Source of the DNA: Adhaeribacter arboris | GTDB taxonomy: Bacteria > Bacteroidota > Bacteroidia > Cytophagales > Hymenobacteraceae | NCBI RefSeq assembly: GCF_003023845.1 | Contig: NZ_PYFT01000001.1 | Location: 3,968,001-4,032,000, forward strand | Reading direction: 5' to 3' | Length of the DNA stretch: 64,000 bases | Shown here: positions 54,429-62,692 of the stretch, piece after piece | How the letters are laid out: the number at the start of each line of letters is the position of its first letter | Numbering within the stretch: position 1 is the first letter of the stretch | Program-made: the position numbers and the translations under genes | Notes under the pieces: generated by a model | The model's input: only the letters and a program-made list of their open reading frames with translations | The model's database searches: none | Told to the model about the DNA's origin: nothing

Positions 54429-55160
54429 ATGAAAAAAGCATTTTTATCTTTTGCCGGCTTTATGTTTCTGTTTACTCTAACAACTTTAGCCGCAAGTCCA
54501 ACCAAACAACTTAATAAGCATTTCAGCCTGTTAGACGACCAAACCCGCCCAGTAGATTCTTTTTCGGGCGTGGCTTCGGCAGTTCCCTTTAACGTGTTTG
54601 TTACCATTGGCCCTAAGGAGAGCCTGCGCTTAGAAGGCGACAGCGACCTTATTGATAAAATTGAAACGCCCGTAAAAAACGGCGTTTTACAGATTAAAAT
54701 GCAGAAAGGAAGCGAACGATGGTTCGGGAGTTCTAAAAAAGTAACTATTTACATTACAGCTCCTAACCTGAACAAATTATCGGTAAGTGGAGCTGGCAAT
54801 GTGGAGGTGAAAGGAACCGTAAAAGGAGACCGGGTTACGACCGATGTAAGTGGTTCGGGTCATCTTTCCGCCGCGGTGGCTTCCTCCAGTTTATCGTCTT
54901 CCATAAGCGGGTCCGGCGGAATGGAATTACAAGGAAAGGCCGATGAAGCGCACATAGATATAAGTGGCTCCGGTAAGTTTGAAGGAGAAGATTTAAATAC
55001 CAAAACCGCTAAAATTTCCGTGAGTGGCTCGGGTATAGCATCTATTCAAGCCGAAGAAACGTTAAATGCTACCTTAAGTGGTTCCGGAAAAGTTACTTAT
55101 TCTGGCAACGCCAAAGTAAACGTGGTTAAAAGCGGCTCCGGCTCGGTTAGTAAAATTTAA
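54429..55160 (+). CDS. Head GIN domain-containing protein (DUF2807), secreted
   Basis: 243 residues: signal peptide (FAGFMFLFTLTTLAAS) then a DUF2807 domain, a right-handed beta-helix-like fold with repeated SGSG-type turns (LSVSGAGNVEVKG, DVSGSGHLSAAV, SISGSGGMELQG, DISGSGKFEGED, TLSGSGKVTYSG, SGSGSVSKI). The N-terminal part GVASAVPFNVFVTIGPKESL is the family start. Such proteins bind to the envelope in Bacteroidota; ligand unknown. Last gene of the plus-strand block. Confidence 0.92.
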   Translation: MKKAFLSFAGFMFLFTLTTLAASPTKQLNKHFSLLDDQTRPVDSFSGVASAVPFNVFVTIGPKESLRLEGDSDLIDKIETPVKNGVLQIKMQKGSERWFGSSKKVTIYITAPNLNKLSVSGAGNVEVKGTVKGDRVTTDVSGSGHLSAAVASSSLSSSISGSGGMELQGKADEAHIDISGSGKFEGEDLNTKTAKISVSGSGIASIQAEETLNATLSGSGKVTYSGNAKVNVVKSGSGSVSKI

Positions 55161-55179
55161 AAACGGAACAGCAGCCACA

Positions 55180-55217
55180 CAAACCAAGGCGCAGATTTAC
55201 TTCTCCGCCTTGGTTTG
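55180..55217 (+). terminator. Perfect 12-bp hairpin after the head-GIN gene
   Basis: CAAACCAAGGCG (55180-55191) pairs exactly with CGCCTTGGTTTG (55206-55217) around a 14-base loop, beginning 20 bases after the stop codon. No strong T tract directly follows, so it could also serve as a bidirectional end for the convergent gene at 55282. Confidence 0.6.
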
Positions 55218-55281
55218 CTATAACCAGACCGCTCTTTTTTAATGATTATTCCATGGTTTTGAATACAAAAACTTAATGGCA

Positions 55282-55779
55282 TTACTCAGAAATTAGCTCT
55301 GCATTGACCTTTACCCGGCTAGTATCCGCATAATAGTTTTTAATCCAGTTTTCAGTAACTTCCGGATTAGTAAAAAAGTGTTCGTCTTCTTTCCCAAATA
55401 AGATTTCGTATTTCTGTATTTTGGTTGCGTCCTGGTGCACGTGGGCCGCTGCTACGCATTGAATGCCCCGCTTATTGGTTAGTTTCAGATCAGCCGCTTC
55501 TTCAAACAGATTCAGGTACCCGGTTCTCCAACCGTAGCTGGCCAGGGTTTCCGGAATAACAGTTCTGAATTTTTTATGCGCGGCAAAATCCATGGCTTTA
55601 AAGCCAAACAGATTCACTAAAATTTTAAAAGTACCTTGGTCCTCTACTAGGTTTAAACTTTTATGTAAAGATTGCTCCCACCCATTGATAGCTGCGCTAT
55701 CTACGTTGCCGCTGAGTTGAGTAATAATTAATTTTTGACTGGGATACCAGTCGGTACGCGTTATTTGGTTTAATTCCAT
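55282..55779 (-). CDS. Small cytoplasmic protein of unknown function (possibly STAS/SpoIIAA-like)
   Basis: 165 residues, no signal peptide or membrane helix. The layout (YPSQKLIITQLSGNVDSAAI, TFKILVNLFGFKAMDFAAHK, CVAAAHVHQDATKIQKYEIL, TNPEVTENWIKNYY) suggests an alternating beta/alpha fold like SpoIIAA-type STAS domains, but no diagnostic motif is certain. It converges on the head-GIN gene. Confidence 0.6.
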   Translation of the reverse strand: MELNQITRTDWYPSQKLIITQLSGNVDSAAINGWEQSLHKSLNLVEDQGTFKILVNLFGFKAMDFAAHKKFRTVIPETLASYGWRTGYLNLFEEAADLKLTNKRGIQCVAAAHVHQDATKIQKYEILFGKEDEHFFTNPEVTENWIKNYYADTSRVKVNAELISE

Positions 55780-56004
55780 GGTTTTGTTCCTAAACTTTAA
55801 GTGGATGAAACAAAATTAGATCAGGAATTTTATTTTTGCGTGGAAGTCCTTCACTTTTAGAAGTATCCTCCAGGAAACCCTTACCCTGCCGGGTAAAATG
55901 GAAGAAGATGAAAAGCCCCTCTTTGTACTGGCTAAGTGCCGGAATCGCATCGTGGCTATCCGGGATACGCTGGATGTTTTGAATGGCAAATAGAAAGTGC
56001 CTTT
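55780..56004. other. Gap with an unplaced plus-strand open stretch
   Basis: Between about 55831 and 55992 the plus strand reads an open stretch with ILQETLTLPGKMEEDEKPLF and VLAKCRNRIVAIRDTLDVLN, then a stop. It has the composition of real protein but no plausible start upstream, so it is probably the 3' end of a lost gene. I cannot name the family. Confidence 0.3.
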
Positions 56005-56005
56005 A

Positions 56006-56280
56006 ATTGCCGCTTTGAGTTTTGGCAACCGTAGTTTCAGCGAACTAGTAATCATTTCCCCCTTGGCTATTCTGGGTTTTGTCGCTGCTCACGCCCCAGA
56101 TAGTAGCGCCGCCGCTCAGGTAACCGTCATCAGTGGTTTTGATAACCGCGGAGAAAGCATCCGTATCAGAACCACCATACCGCATATTCCAGTTGTAGGC
56201 TACGGTAGTAGGCGTTTCATCGTTTCATTTAATCTACCCAAAAGTCAGATTTTTTCGCATCAGTGGCAGATTTATACCAC
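56006..56280 (-). pseudogene. Relic of a repeat-containing secreted protein (T9SS-type cargo)
   Basis: Minus-strand reading gives SATDAKKSDFWVD, a small frame break, then NWNMRYGGSDTDAFSAVIKT, TDDGYLSGGATIWGVSSDKT and QNSQGGNDY followed by TAG (56047-56045) where Trp is expected. This matches the tandem unit WDKRFGGS...DGGYLLGG...SGDKSQASQGGKDYWVVK found in large secreted proteins of Bacteroidota. Only about one unit and a half survives. Confidence 0.6.
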
Positions 56281-56323
56281 TTATTAAGAAGAACATTGCG
56301 TAGAATGAAGCTGTTGTTGGGGT

Positions 56324-56745
56324 ATGGGGAGAGTAAAAAAGCTAGAGATCCAGGAGAGTGCCACCGAGTTGCTAAAGTGGATGCGAGCGGAAAACCGCTC
56401 CTTGGGGCAAGCCTGGTGGCAGGCCTTGTACGCTTCCCAGGTCAACACGCTCTTCTTCGAAGTCTTCTTGCAAGAGTTTGCGGTGGATAAGATGATCTTT
56501 TTAGATAAAGCGGGCCAAGCACTTGCAGGGGCCGGAGAAGATCCGGTTGGTGTACCTGCCTTCTGCTAATCCGGAGCTTAAACCCGCTAGAAAGGTTCTG
56601 GCGCGACAGGAAAGATGGCTTTTCACAACTTTAAAGAGGAACCCGAACTCGAAGCGGGGCTGACTAATACCATAAACGCCTACGCCAAAGAACAAGTTGC
56701 GTCTCTTACCGCCTATAAGTACATTATTAATGCTGTCAATTATAC
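56324..56745 (+). pseudogene. Internally deleted IS630-family transposase relic
   Basis: Starts with GRVKKLEIQESATELLKWMR, the IS630 N-terminal helix, then passes directly to the catalytic half: TLFFEVFLQEFAVDKMIFLD, and in shifted frames PEKIRLVYLPSANPELNPLE-like and ERFWRDRKDG, then MAFHNFKEEPELEAGLTN and SLTAYKYIINAVN, the usual C-terminal end. Roughly half of a normal transposase is missing between residues 36 and 41 of the remnant. At least two frame changes, so it is dead. No clear terminal inverted repeats were found. Confidence 0.75.
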
Positions 56746-57006
56746 TAAACTACTAGGGAAATACCTTACTACTATTCGGTATAATACCTGCCAAATAAAG
56801 CTTAATTCCGAAGCCAATACTATAGTCCGGACAAAAGGAATATGAATCAGCGGCAAGAACAATACCAATGTATTAAGCTATTGTAATACAGTTAATTAGT
56901 CTAATGATTTAAGCTGGGTACTCTTAAAAATGTACAGTTTCATGTTCGCTTCCGAAACACTCTATAACGAGCCGTTGTCTAAGCCAATAAAGAATACAAA
57001 ATAGCA

Positions 57007-58128
57007 TCAATCTGTTTTCTTGACAAAGGTTATCCCATCAAATTGTTCTAATTGGAAACCGGAAACCTTATTTGCTTTATCTTTTTGGAAATGAAGTAGC
57101 AAAAACCTACCCGGAACAAAGAAATCTTTTTCTGTTTCCGCACCTAGAACCGTTTTCTCCTTTCTGGCATCAATGGCCACTAAAGCATTATTTTCAATAA
57201 TTACTTTTAAAGGTTCTTTCCCAAGGAGATAAGTGCCGACATAAGGTTTTAACTGAGTAGTCGTTAAAGAAACCGGTATTTTTTTAAAGGCCCACTGTAA
57301 ACCCTGCGTGTACCCTATGGGTTTGGTACCAGAATGGCCAATATTCTCGAGTAATTTTGTTTGCAGGTTTAAACCGAAATAATTTCTTCCCTTTACGGTG
57401 TTCAGCCATTTATTAAAAACTGCTACATCTTCCATTTCTCCTACTGCCATATAAAGCCGCACGGGTAAGGACTTATTTTTATTCCAATATTCATTTTCTA
57501 TTTTATAAATAGCGTCATTGTCCCAGGGGGTAGCAGGGCTGGTTAAAATATAATTCTGAAAAAAATCTGTAGCGTTAAAGAGCGCGTATAAAGTAAACAA
57601 ACCGCCTAAAGAACTGCCGATTAAAGTCCGGTTATTTTTGGTAACCCGGTAATTAGCTTCTATAAAAGGGGTAAGCTCATTTTTTATAAACAGAAGGAAA
57701 TTGGCCGCATTCCCATATTGCGTTCCCTGGCCCAGGTTGGTAGGCGTAAAATCCCGGCCTCTTAGCTGCCCATAGTTAGGGTTTTCCCCGCCCCAGGTTA
57801 TTCCTACAAGGATTACTTCCGGCATAAACCCATCGTAATACTGTCCGCCATATATACCACTTACTAACGGAAAATCCCATTGACTATCTAACAAGTAAAC
57901 AACGGGAAACCGCTTGGTGGTGTCGCTGTAGTGACTCGGCAGGTTTACTTGCAAGGTATATTCCTGCCCCGAAACTATTTTTGAAGTTAATTTTAGCTGT
58001 TGCGTTCCCGTTATTGTAACCAAGGGCGCCTTTAAAGGAACAGCTTTATTTTGCGCATAACTAGCAGAGATAACAAAAATAAAAGCGAGAAAAACCAGGA
58101 GAGTTAATTTTTGAAGAGATTGCTTCAT
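57007..58128 (-). CDS. Secreted esterase-D-type alpha/beta hydrolase
   Basis: 373 residues: signal peptide (VFLAFIFVISASYAQ), then an esterase-D/IroE-type domain with EYTLQVNLPSHYSDTTKRFP, VVYLLDSQWDF, FTPTNLGQGTQYGNAANFL and nucleophile elbow IGSSLGGLFTL at about 178, catalytic His in ENIGHSG. A C-terminal domain (about 295-370, PYVGTYLLGKEPLKVIIENN) looks like a DUF3471-type lipocalin-like addition. Family members cleave esters of siderophores, acyl-carbohydrates or glutathione adducts. Stands alone between two relic regions. Confidence 0.88.
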   Translation of the reverse strand: MKQSLQKLTLLVFLAFIFVISASYAQNKAVPLKAPLVTITGTQQLKLTSKIVSGQEYTLQVNLPSHYSDTTKRFPVVYLLDSQWDFPLVSGIYGGQYYDGFMPEVILVGITWGGENPNYGQLRGRDFTPTNLGQGTQYGNAANFLLFIKNELTPFIEANYRVTKNNRTLIGSSLGGLFTLYALFNATDFFQNYILTSPATPWDNDAIYKIENEYWNKNKSLPVRLYMAVGEMEDVAVFNKWLNTVKGRNYFGLNLQTKLLENIGHSGTKPIGYTQGLQWAFKKIPVSLTTTQLKPYVGTYLLGKEPLKVIIENNALVAIDARKEKTVLGAETEKDFFVPGRFLLLHFQKDKANKVSGFQLEQFDGITFVKKTD

Positions 58129-58259
58129 AGGGATATTTCTGAGTTAAATGCTTGAGCTAAAGGTAAGTAAACGTACAATTATCCGGGTATAGGTAAAGAA
58201 TAAATATTTATTGTTTCGGTATTTTACCGGGTTTTGCCGAGTGCAAAGCCACTAAGGCG

Positions 58260-58412
58260 ATGCATCAATCCGTAGATAGTAGTATCTATGGGGATTTTAG
58301 GTATAAAGCCCTATCCAGCTTGCAATTAGATGTATTTGGCGGAACCAGCGTATCCGAAGCTGCTCATGATTTTTACATGGGAGCCGGTGTTACTTGGCGC
58401 ATTCCTCGTTAA
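58260..58412 (+). pseudogene. 3' fragment of an outer-membrane beta-barrel protein
   Basis: A 50-codon stretch reads MHQSVDSSIYGDFRYKALSS, LQLDVFGGTSVSEAAHDFYM and GAGVTWRIPR then TAA. The final GAGVTWRIPR pattern is the last strand of porin-like barrels (transporter or phenol-pathway type). The upstream half of the gene is missing. The rest of the 58129-58495 gap holds nothing recognisable. Confidence 0.55.
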
Positions 58413-58495
58413 TGTTTGTAGTGTTTTAGTTAAAGTAAGTAGTTTAATTTGTGTTAGTATGATATATTTAAATACTATTGAATAGCTAATAATTA

Positions 58496-59830
58496 ATGGA
58501 ACACATTGAGAAGGCGTTACAGCTTAAAGGACAATTAGATAAACTTAGACCAATCGAGAAAGAACAAGAAGCTATTATTACGCAGAAGTTTCGCCTTGAT
58601 TGGAACTATCACTCAAACAATTTGGAGGGCAATTCTCTAACCTTTGGTGAAACGAAAGCGCTTATACTGTTCGGAATTACGGCGCAAGGTAAGCCTTTAA
58701 AGGACCACTTTGAGATAAAAGGTCATGATGAAGCCTTAAAATGGGTGATAGACGTTGTACAAGGTGATTATCCATTAACAGAAAACTTTATTCGGGAACT
58801 GCATGCCCTACTTTTGAAAGAATCTTACGAAGTAAATGCTATTACTCCCGACGGGCAACCCACCAAAAAGAGAGTAGCCGTAGGTAGTTATAAAACAACT
58901 CCTAATCATGTATTAACGAAAACCGGCGAGATTTTCCGGTTTGCCTCACCCGAAGAAACCCCGGCTTTAATGCACGACTTAATTAATTGGTATAAGGATA
59001 AAAAAGATGTTCCCGATGTAAATCCCATACTTTTAGCAGCTGAGTTTCATTATAGATTTATCCGTATTCACCCCTTCGATGATGGAAATGGTCGAACGGC
59101 CAGGATTCTAATGAACTTTATCTTAATGCAGTTTGGCTACCCGCCTGTTATAATTAAAACCGAAGATAAAGCAAACTACTTTTCTGTCCTACAATTAGCA
59201 GATAGCGGATCAATAGAACCGTTTATGGACTACATCGCCAAAAATTTAATTCGTTCTTTAGAACTCATGATTGCCGGCGCATCTGGCCAAAGCATTGAAG
59301 AACCGGATGATTTAGATAAAGAAATCGCCTTGCTTGAACAAAGGTTTAAGACATCTATAAAAGAAAATCAAGTGCTACGAACTAAAGAAGCGGTACTCGA
59401 TATTTACGATAATTCAATTGCTAAGCTTTGGGAAAGGTTTCTTTCTTCTTGTAAAAGGTTTGATAGTTTCTATGCGATAAATGAATCTACATTATACATA
59501 CTTGGAAAAGCTTGGAAAGGCGTAGATGCACCTAAAATGATTAGACAATTTATTGATGAAAATTTAAGCTTTATTTACTTGATATATAATTTTACTAGCA
59601 TTAATTACGAAGGTCTGACAAATTATAATTTTCGAAGCCAAATAGAAGTAAAATTTAACTTCACCGAAGGTTATACAATTCACCTTCCAGATAATTCTAA
59701 ATTATTGGAAAAACCTTATGGAGTGCAGTTGACAGATAAAGAGATAGATGAATTAGTAAAGGTCGAAGCTCTTAGACATAAGGATTTTATTGAAAGAAAA
59801 TTAAAGGAAATTCAAAATAAAAATACCTAA
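58496..59830 (+). CDS. Fic family protein with N-terminal inhibitory motif
   Basis: 444 residues. N-terminal inhibitory helix motif SNNLEGN at 40-46 fits (S/T)xxxE(G/N), the autoinhibited class. Fic motif HPFDDGNGRTAR at 192-203 has the catalytic His and the nucleotide-binding Gly/Asn/Gly/Arg. Domain about 90-240; the C-terminal 200 residues are alpha/beta with no recognised motif. Such enzymes usually AMPylate a target protein; the target is unknown. Lies beside relic DNA and is divergent in content from the neighbouring minus-strand genes. Confidence 0.92.
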   Translation: MEHIEKALQLKGQLDKLRPIEKEQEAIITQKFRLDWNYHSNNLEGNSLTFGETKALILFGITAQGKPLKDHFEIKGHDEALKWVIDVVQGDYPLTENFIRELHALLLKESYEVNAITPDGQPTKKRVAVGSYKTTPNHVLTKTGEIFRFASPEETPALMHDLINWYKDKKDVPDVNPILLAAEFHYRFIRIHPFDDGNGRTARILMNFILMQFGYPPVIIKTEDKANYFSVLQLADSGSIEPFMDYIAKNLIRSLELMIAGASGQSIEEPDDLDKEIALLEQRFKTSIKENQVLRTKEAVLDIYDNSIAKLWERFLSSCKRFDSFYAINESTLYILGKAWKGVDAPKMIRQFIDENLSFIYLIYNFTSINYEGLTNYNFRSQIEVKFNFTEGYTIHLPDNSKLLEKPYGVQLTDKEIDELVKVEALRHKDFIERKLKEIQNKNT

Positions 59831-59978
59831 CCGTATAATAGCGCTTGGCAGTTGAGAAAGCGATTATGTTTAGGTGTCATTTTTAGATATTCTAATTTAT
59901 TTCATTCAGGAGAAATCTTATTCGCGCATAGTTGAATAGACTCCTCCTAAATGGCCAGGGACAAATTAAAATACCCTG

Positions 59979-61355
59979 CTACTTCTGCTGTAAATGAGCC
60001 AGCATTAAATCAAATACTTCCGTGGGTTCGATAGAATCGGTCGGGAGCAGGTTTTTGTTTTTCGTGATGAACAAAGGCCCTTCAGCCGGTGATGCTGGTT
60101 GGCGGCCGTGCGAGCCACCCACCAGCGTAGCATCCAGCGGAATAATATCCATGAGCATCCGGAAACCCAGCTTTTTCTTTAATACTTTAAAGCCTACTTT
60201 CGGCATCAGCATCTTTATTTCCGGATTGGTAAACATTTCCACCGGGTCAAAACCGGGCTTGCGGTGAATATCAATAACGCGGGCAAAATCCGGAGCTTTG
60301 GCATCGTCGAGCCAATAGTAATAGGTAAACCACGAATCTTTATTCGCAATAGCTACTAATTCACCCGCCCGGTCATGATCAAGGTGGTAAGCAGCTTTTT
60401 CTTCCGGACCCAGTACTTTTTCCACGCCTGGTACGCTTTCTATCAATTTCCGGACTTCATTAAGTTTAGAGTGATCGTTTACATAGATATGCGCTACCTG
60501 GTGGTCGGCAACGGCAAAAGCTTGGCAGGTACCTGGGTCCAGAAGTTCCAAACCTCTTTCTTCCCGAATCGAAATATAGCCGTGCTGCCGCAATACCCGG
60601 TTTAAATGCACCGGTTGACTTACCTTCGCAATACCGTATTCCGATAATACAATTACCTGCGCTCCCCGGCCTTCAAAATAAGTTATTAATTCGCCTGCCA
60701 GTTGGTCTATTTCCTGTAAATCCTTAGCAACCCGGGCATCTTGCGGGCCATAGCGCTGCGAATTATAATCCAGGTGAGGAAGATAAACGAGCGTAAGCGT
60801 AGGGTCGTACAATTTATCGGTTTCTATGGCTGCTTTTGCCAACCAACGACTGGAGTTAATGGTAGTTCTCGGGCCCCAATACTCAAACAGCGGAAAAGTG
60901 CCTAATTTCTCTGTCAGCTTATCGCGGAGGTCCATGGGATACGTATAGCAATCCGGCATTTTGCGGCCATCGGCTAAATACTGCGGTCGAGGGGTAACCG
61001 TATAATCGACGGTAGAGTTCATGGCAAACCACCAGTTAATGTTGGCGCAAGTAAACGTAGGGTCCAGTTCGCGGGCTTTTTCCCAGATTTTAGGCGCTTG
61101 TACCAGTTTATTAGATTGATGCCAATTGCGAACTTCGCACACGTCCCGGAAATACCAGCCATTGGCTACAATTCCGTGTTCGCTGGGCCATTTGCCGGTA
61201 AGATAAGTAGATTGCACCGAACAAGTAACGGCCGGTAATACATGGCCCACAGTTGCTAATTTGGAATCATCCGACCATTTTTTTAAAAAAGGAGTATTCT
61301 TGCCAATAGCGGCAGGAGTTAATCCTACTATATCTAAAACAATTGTTTTGCGCAT
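59979..61355 (-). CDS. Alkaline phosphatase / type I phosphodiesterase family protein (ebo-associated)
   Basis: 458 residues from Met at 61355 (MRKTIVLDIVGLTPAAIGKN); the frame extends 5 codons further. The nucleophile Thr lies in PAVTCSVQSTYLTGKWPSEH, followed by GIVANGWYFRD; metal sites appear as YLPHLDYNSQRYGP, VIVLSEYGIAK and LVGGSHGRQPASP. It belongs to the nucleotide pyrophosphatase/phosphodiesterase group found with ebo clusters. It follows the EboE gene after about 100 bases on the same strand. A cytoplasmic location is suggested by the lack of a signal peptide. Confidence 0.82.
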   Translation of the reverse strand: MRKTIVLDIVGLTPAAIGKNTPFLKKWSDDSKLATVGHVLPAVTCSVQSTYLTGKWPSEHGIVANGWYFRDVCEVRNWHQSNKLVQAPKIWEKARELDPTFTCANINWWFAMNSTVDYTVTPRPQYLADGRKMPDCYTYPMDLRDKLTEKLGTFPLFEYWGPRTTINSSRWLAKAAIETDKLYDPTLTLVYLPHLDYNSQRYGPQDARVAKDLQEIDQLAGELITYFEGRGAQVIVLSEYGIAKVSQPVHLNRVLRQHGYISIREERGLELLDPGTCQAFAVADHQVAHIYVNDHSKLNEVRKLIESVPGVEKVLGPEEKAAYHLDHDRAGELVAIANKDSWFTYYYWLDDAKAPDFARVIDIHRKPGFDPVEMFTNPEIKMLMPKVGFKVLKKKLGFRMLMDIIPLDATLVGGSHGRQPASPAEGPLFITKNKNLLPTDSIEPTEVFDLMLAHLQQK

Positions 61356-61362
61356 ACTATGT

Positions 61363-61404
61363 AGTATCAAGTAGCAAGATGCAAGTATCAGGTAATTAGA
61401 TACT
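61363..61404. repeat. Six-unit degenerate heptamer repeat
   Basis: AGTATCA, AGTAGCA, AGATGCA, AGTATCA, GGTAATT, AGATACT in phase at 61363-61404 in the gap between the EboE and phosphodiesterase genes. Degenerate heptamer runs of this kind can be dispersed elements in such genomes. It may also affect transcription between the two genes. Confidence 0.45.
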
Positions 61405-61468
61405 TTTTTTAAGTTAAAAAAACAGATTAATAAGAATTGAACGGTTTATTGCCCGGATCGGTATTAAA

Positions 61469-62692
61469 TCAGATTTTTGCGGGCCATTGCGCCAATACCC
61501 AAGCCAGTTCGCGCTCAATAGAAGCTCCTAACTCTTGTTTTAACTCCGGGGGTAAGACTCCCCAGGTATAGGTTTCTACTTCCAGGTGTTTGGTAACCGG
61601 GTTATCGGGTAATAACTGCAGCGTTTTAATTATTTCGTCCTGGGTTGATTGTAAGCGGTTAAACCGGTTCACGAAGATTGGTACGTGGAAATGCGTGCGC
61701 CATTCGGTAGCGTCGGTGTCCTGAATATGTTCCAGTGCGGGCGGTAAATCCGGATACTGCACAATAGAACCATCAGCGTTTTTAACCAACACCTGGTGCA
61801 GGTAAGTAGATTCTACGAAAGGCTGAAAAGCTTGCTTTATTTCCTCGCGCTCTTCGCTATTAGAAGTAAACTGCACTTTAATAGCCGCACTAATCTGAAC
61901 TTTACCTACCCGAATATCTGCTTCCGCTAACTTCTGGAAAACCGTTTGCGGTTCTTCGTAAGCCAAGGCAAAATGGCACACATCGTAGCATAACTGAATG
62001 TGCGTTTTAATAATTTGTTCGGCTTGGTCGGCCGACAAGCCAAGCTGGATTCCCAAATAATTGGTAGTTACCGGTAAGAGCCAGTTTTTATAATAATTTA
62101 AAAATTCAGCGGAGTTTTCGAGTAAGCCGTCCGGCTCTGGCTCTATATCAATATGAATGATTTTGCCAGTTTCCAATTTCAGTTGATATAGGCTTTCCAC
62201 CAGCATGGCCAGGTGCATAGTGGCTTGCTCGAAAACTTCCCTGGTATGCGCCGGATCATTGCCCAGCCAAGGTTTATAAGATAAAGGCGACGTAGAAATA
62301 CCACCATCCAAACCTTCCGGAACTAACTCTGCCAAAATACGGCTCAGCCGTTGCGTATATTCAAATCGAGCAACAGTGGTCCAGTCGGGGTGATGAACTG
62401 CATCTTTCACTACTTGCCCGTGAAAACCGCCAAACGGAAAACCGTTCATGGTAAAAATATACAGACCATTCTGCCGGAGCCAGGTTTTAAACTCAGCCAG
62501 GTAGTTTTGAGTGAGTAAATCTTTACTGGCCTGGTCCGAAAGGCGCAAACCTATTCCAAAAGGCTTATCCGGTGATAAATGCGCTTTTATGGGTAACACG
62601 TAGGTTTGCAGACTTTCGAAAACTTCGGCCCAGGTTTCGCCGGGATGGATGTTGGTGCAATAGGTTAAATGGTAGCCTTGTCCGATATTCAT
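61469..62692 (-). CDS. eboE: Metabolite traffic protein EboE (sugar isomerase/epimerase-like TIM barrel)
   Basis: 407 residues with a TIM-barrel layout like xylose isomerases. Recognised by the EboE start GQGYHLTYCTNIHPGETWAE, then FGIGLRLSDQASKDLL, FTMNGFPFGGFHGQVVKDAV, HIDIEPEPDGLLENSAEFLN and CYDVCHFALAYEEPQTVFQK. EboE belongs to the ebo/edb cluster linked to export of small molecules to the periplasm in cyanobacteria and other bacteria. No EboA, TatD, UbiA or EboD partner lies in this window; the phosphodiesterase partner is directly downstream. Confidence 0.88.
   Translation of the reverse strand: MNIGQGYHLTYCTNIHPGETWAEVFESLQTYVLPIKAHLSPDKPFGIGLRLSDQASKDLLTQNYLAEFKTWLRQNGLYIFTMNGFPFGGFHGQVVKDAVHHPDWTTVARFEYTQRLSRILAELVPEGLDGGISTSPLSYKPWLGNDPAHTREVFEQATMHLAMLVESLYQLKLETGKIIHIDIEPEPDGLLENSAEFLNYYKNWLLPVTTNYLGIQLGLSADQAEQIIKTHIQLCYDVCHFALAYEEPQTVFQKLAEADIRVGKVQISAAIKVQFTSNSEEREEIKQAFQPFVESTYLHQVLVKNADGSIVQYPDLPPALEHIQDTDATEWRTHFHVPIFVNRFNRLQSTQDEIIKTLQLLPDNPVTKHLEVETYTWGVLPPELKQELGASIERELAWVLAQWPAKI

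Noticed and set aside
56263-56490. Plus-strand ORF beginning MADLYHLLRR
   Set aside because: It is an alternative frame across the IS630 relic; the transposase motifs are in the other frames.
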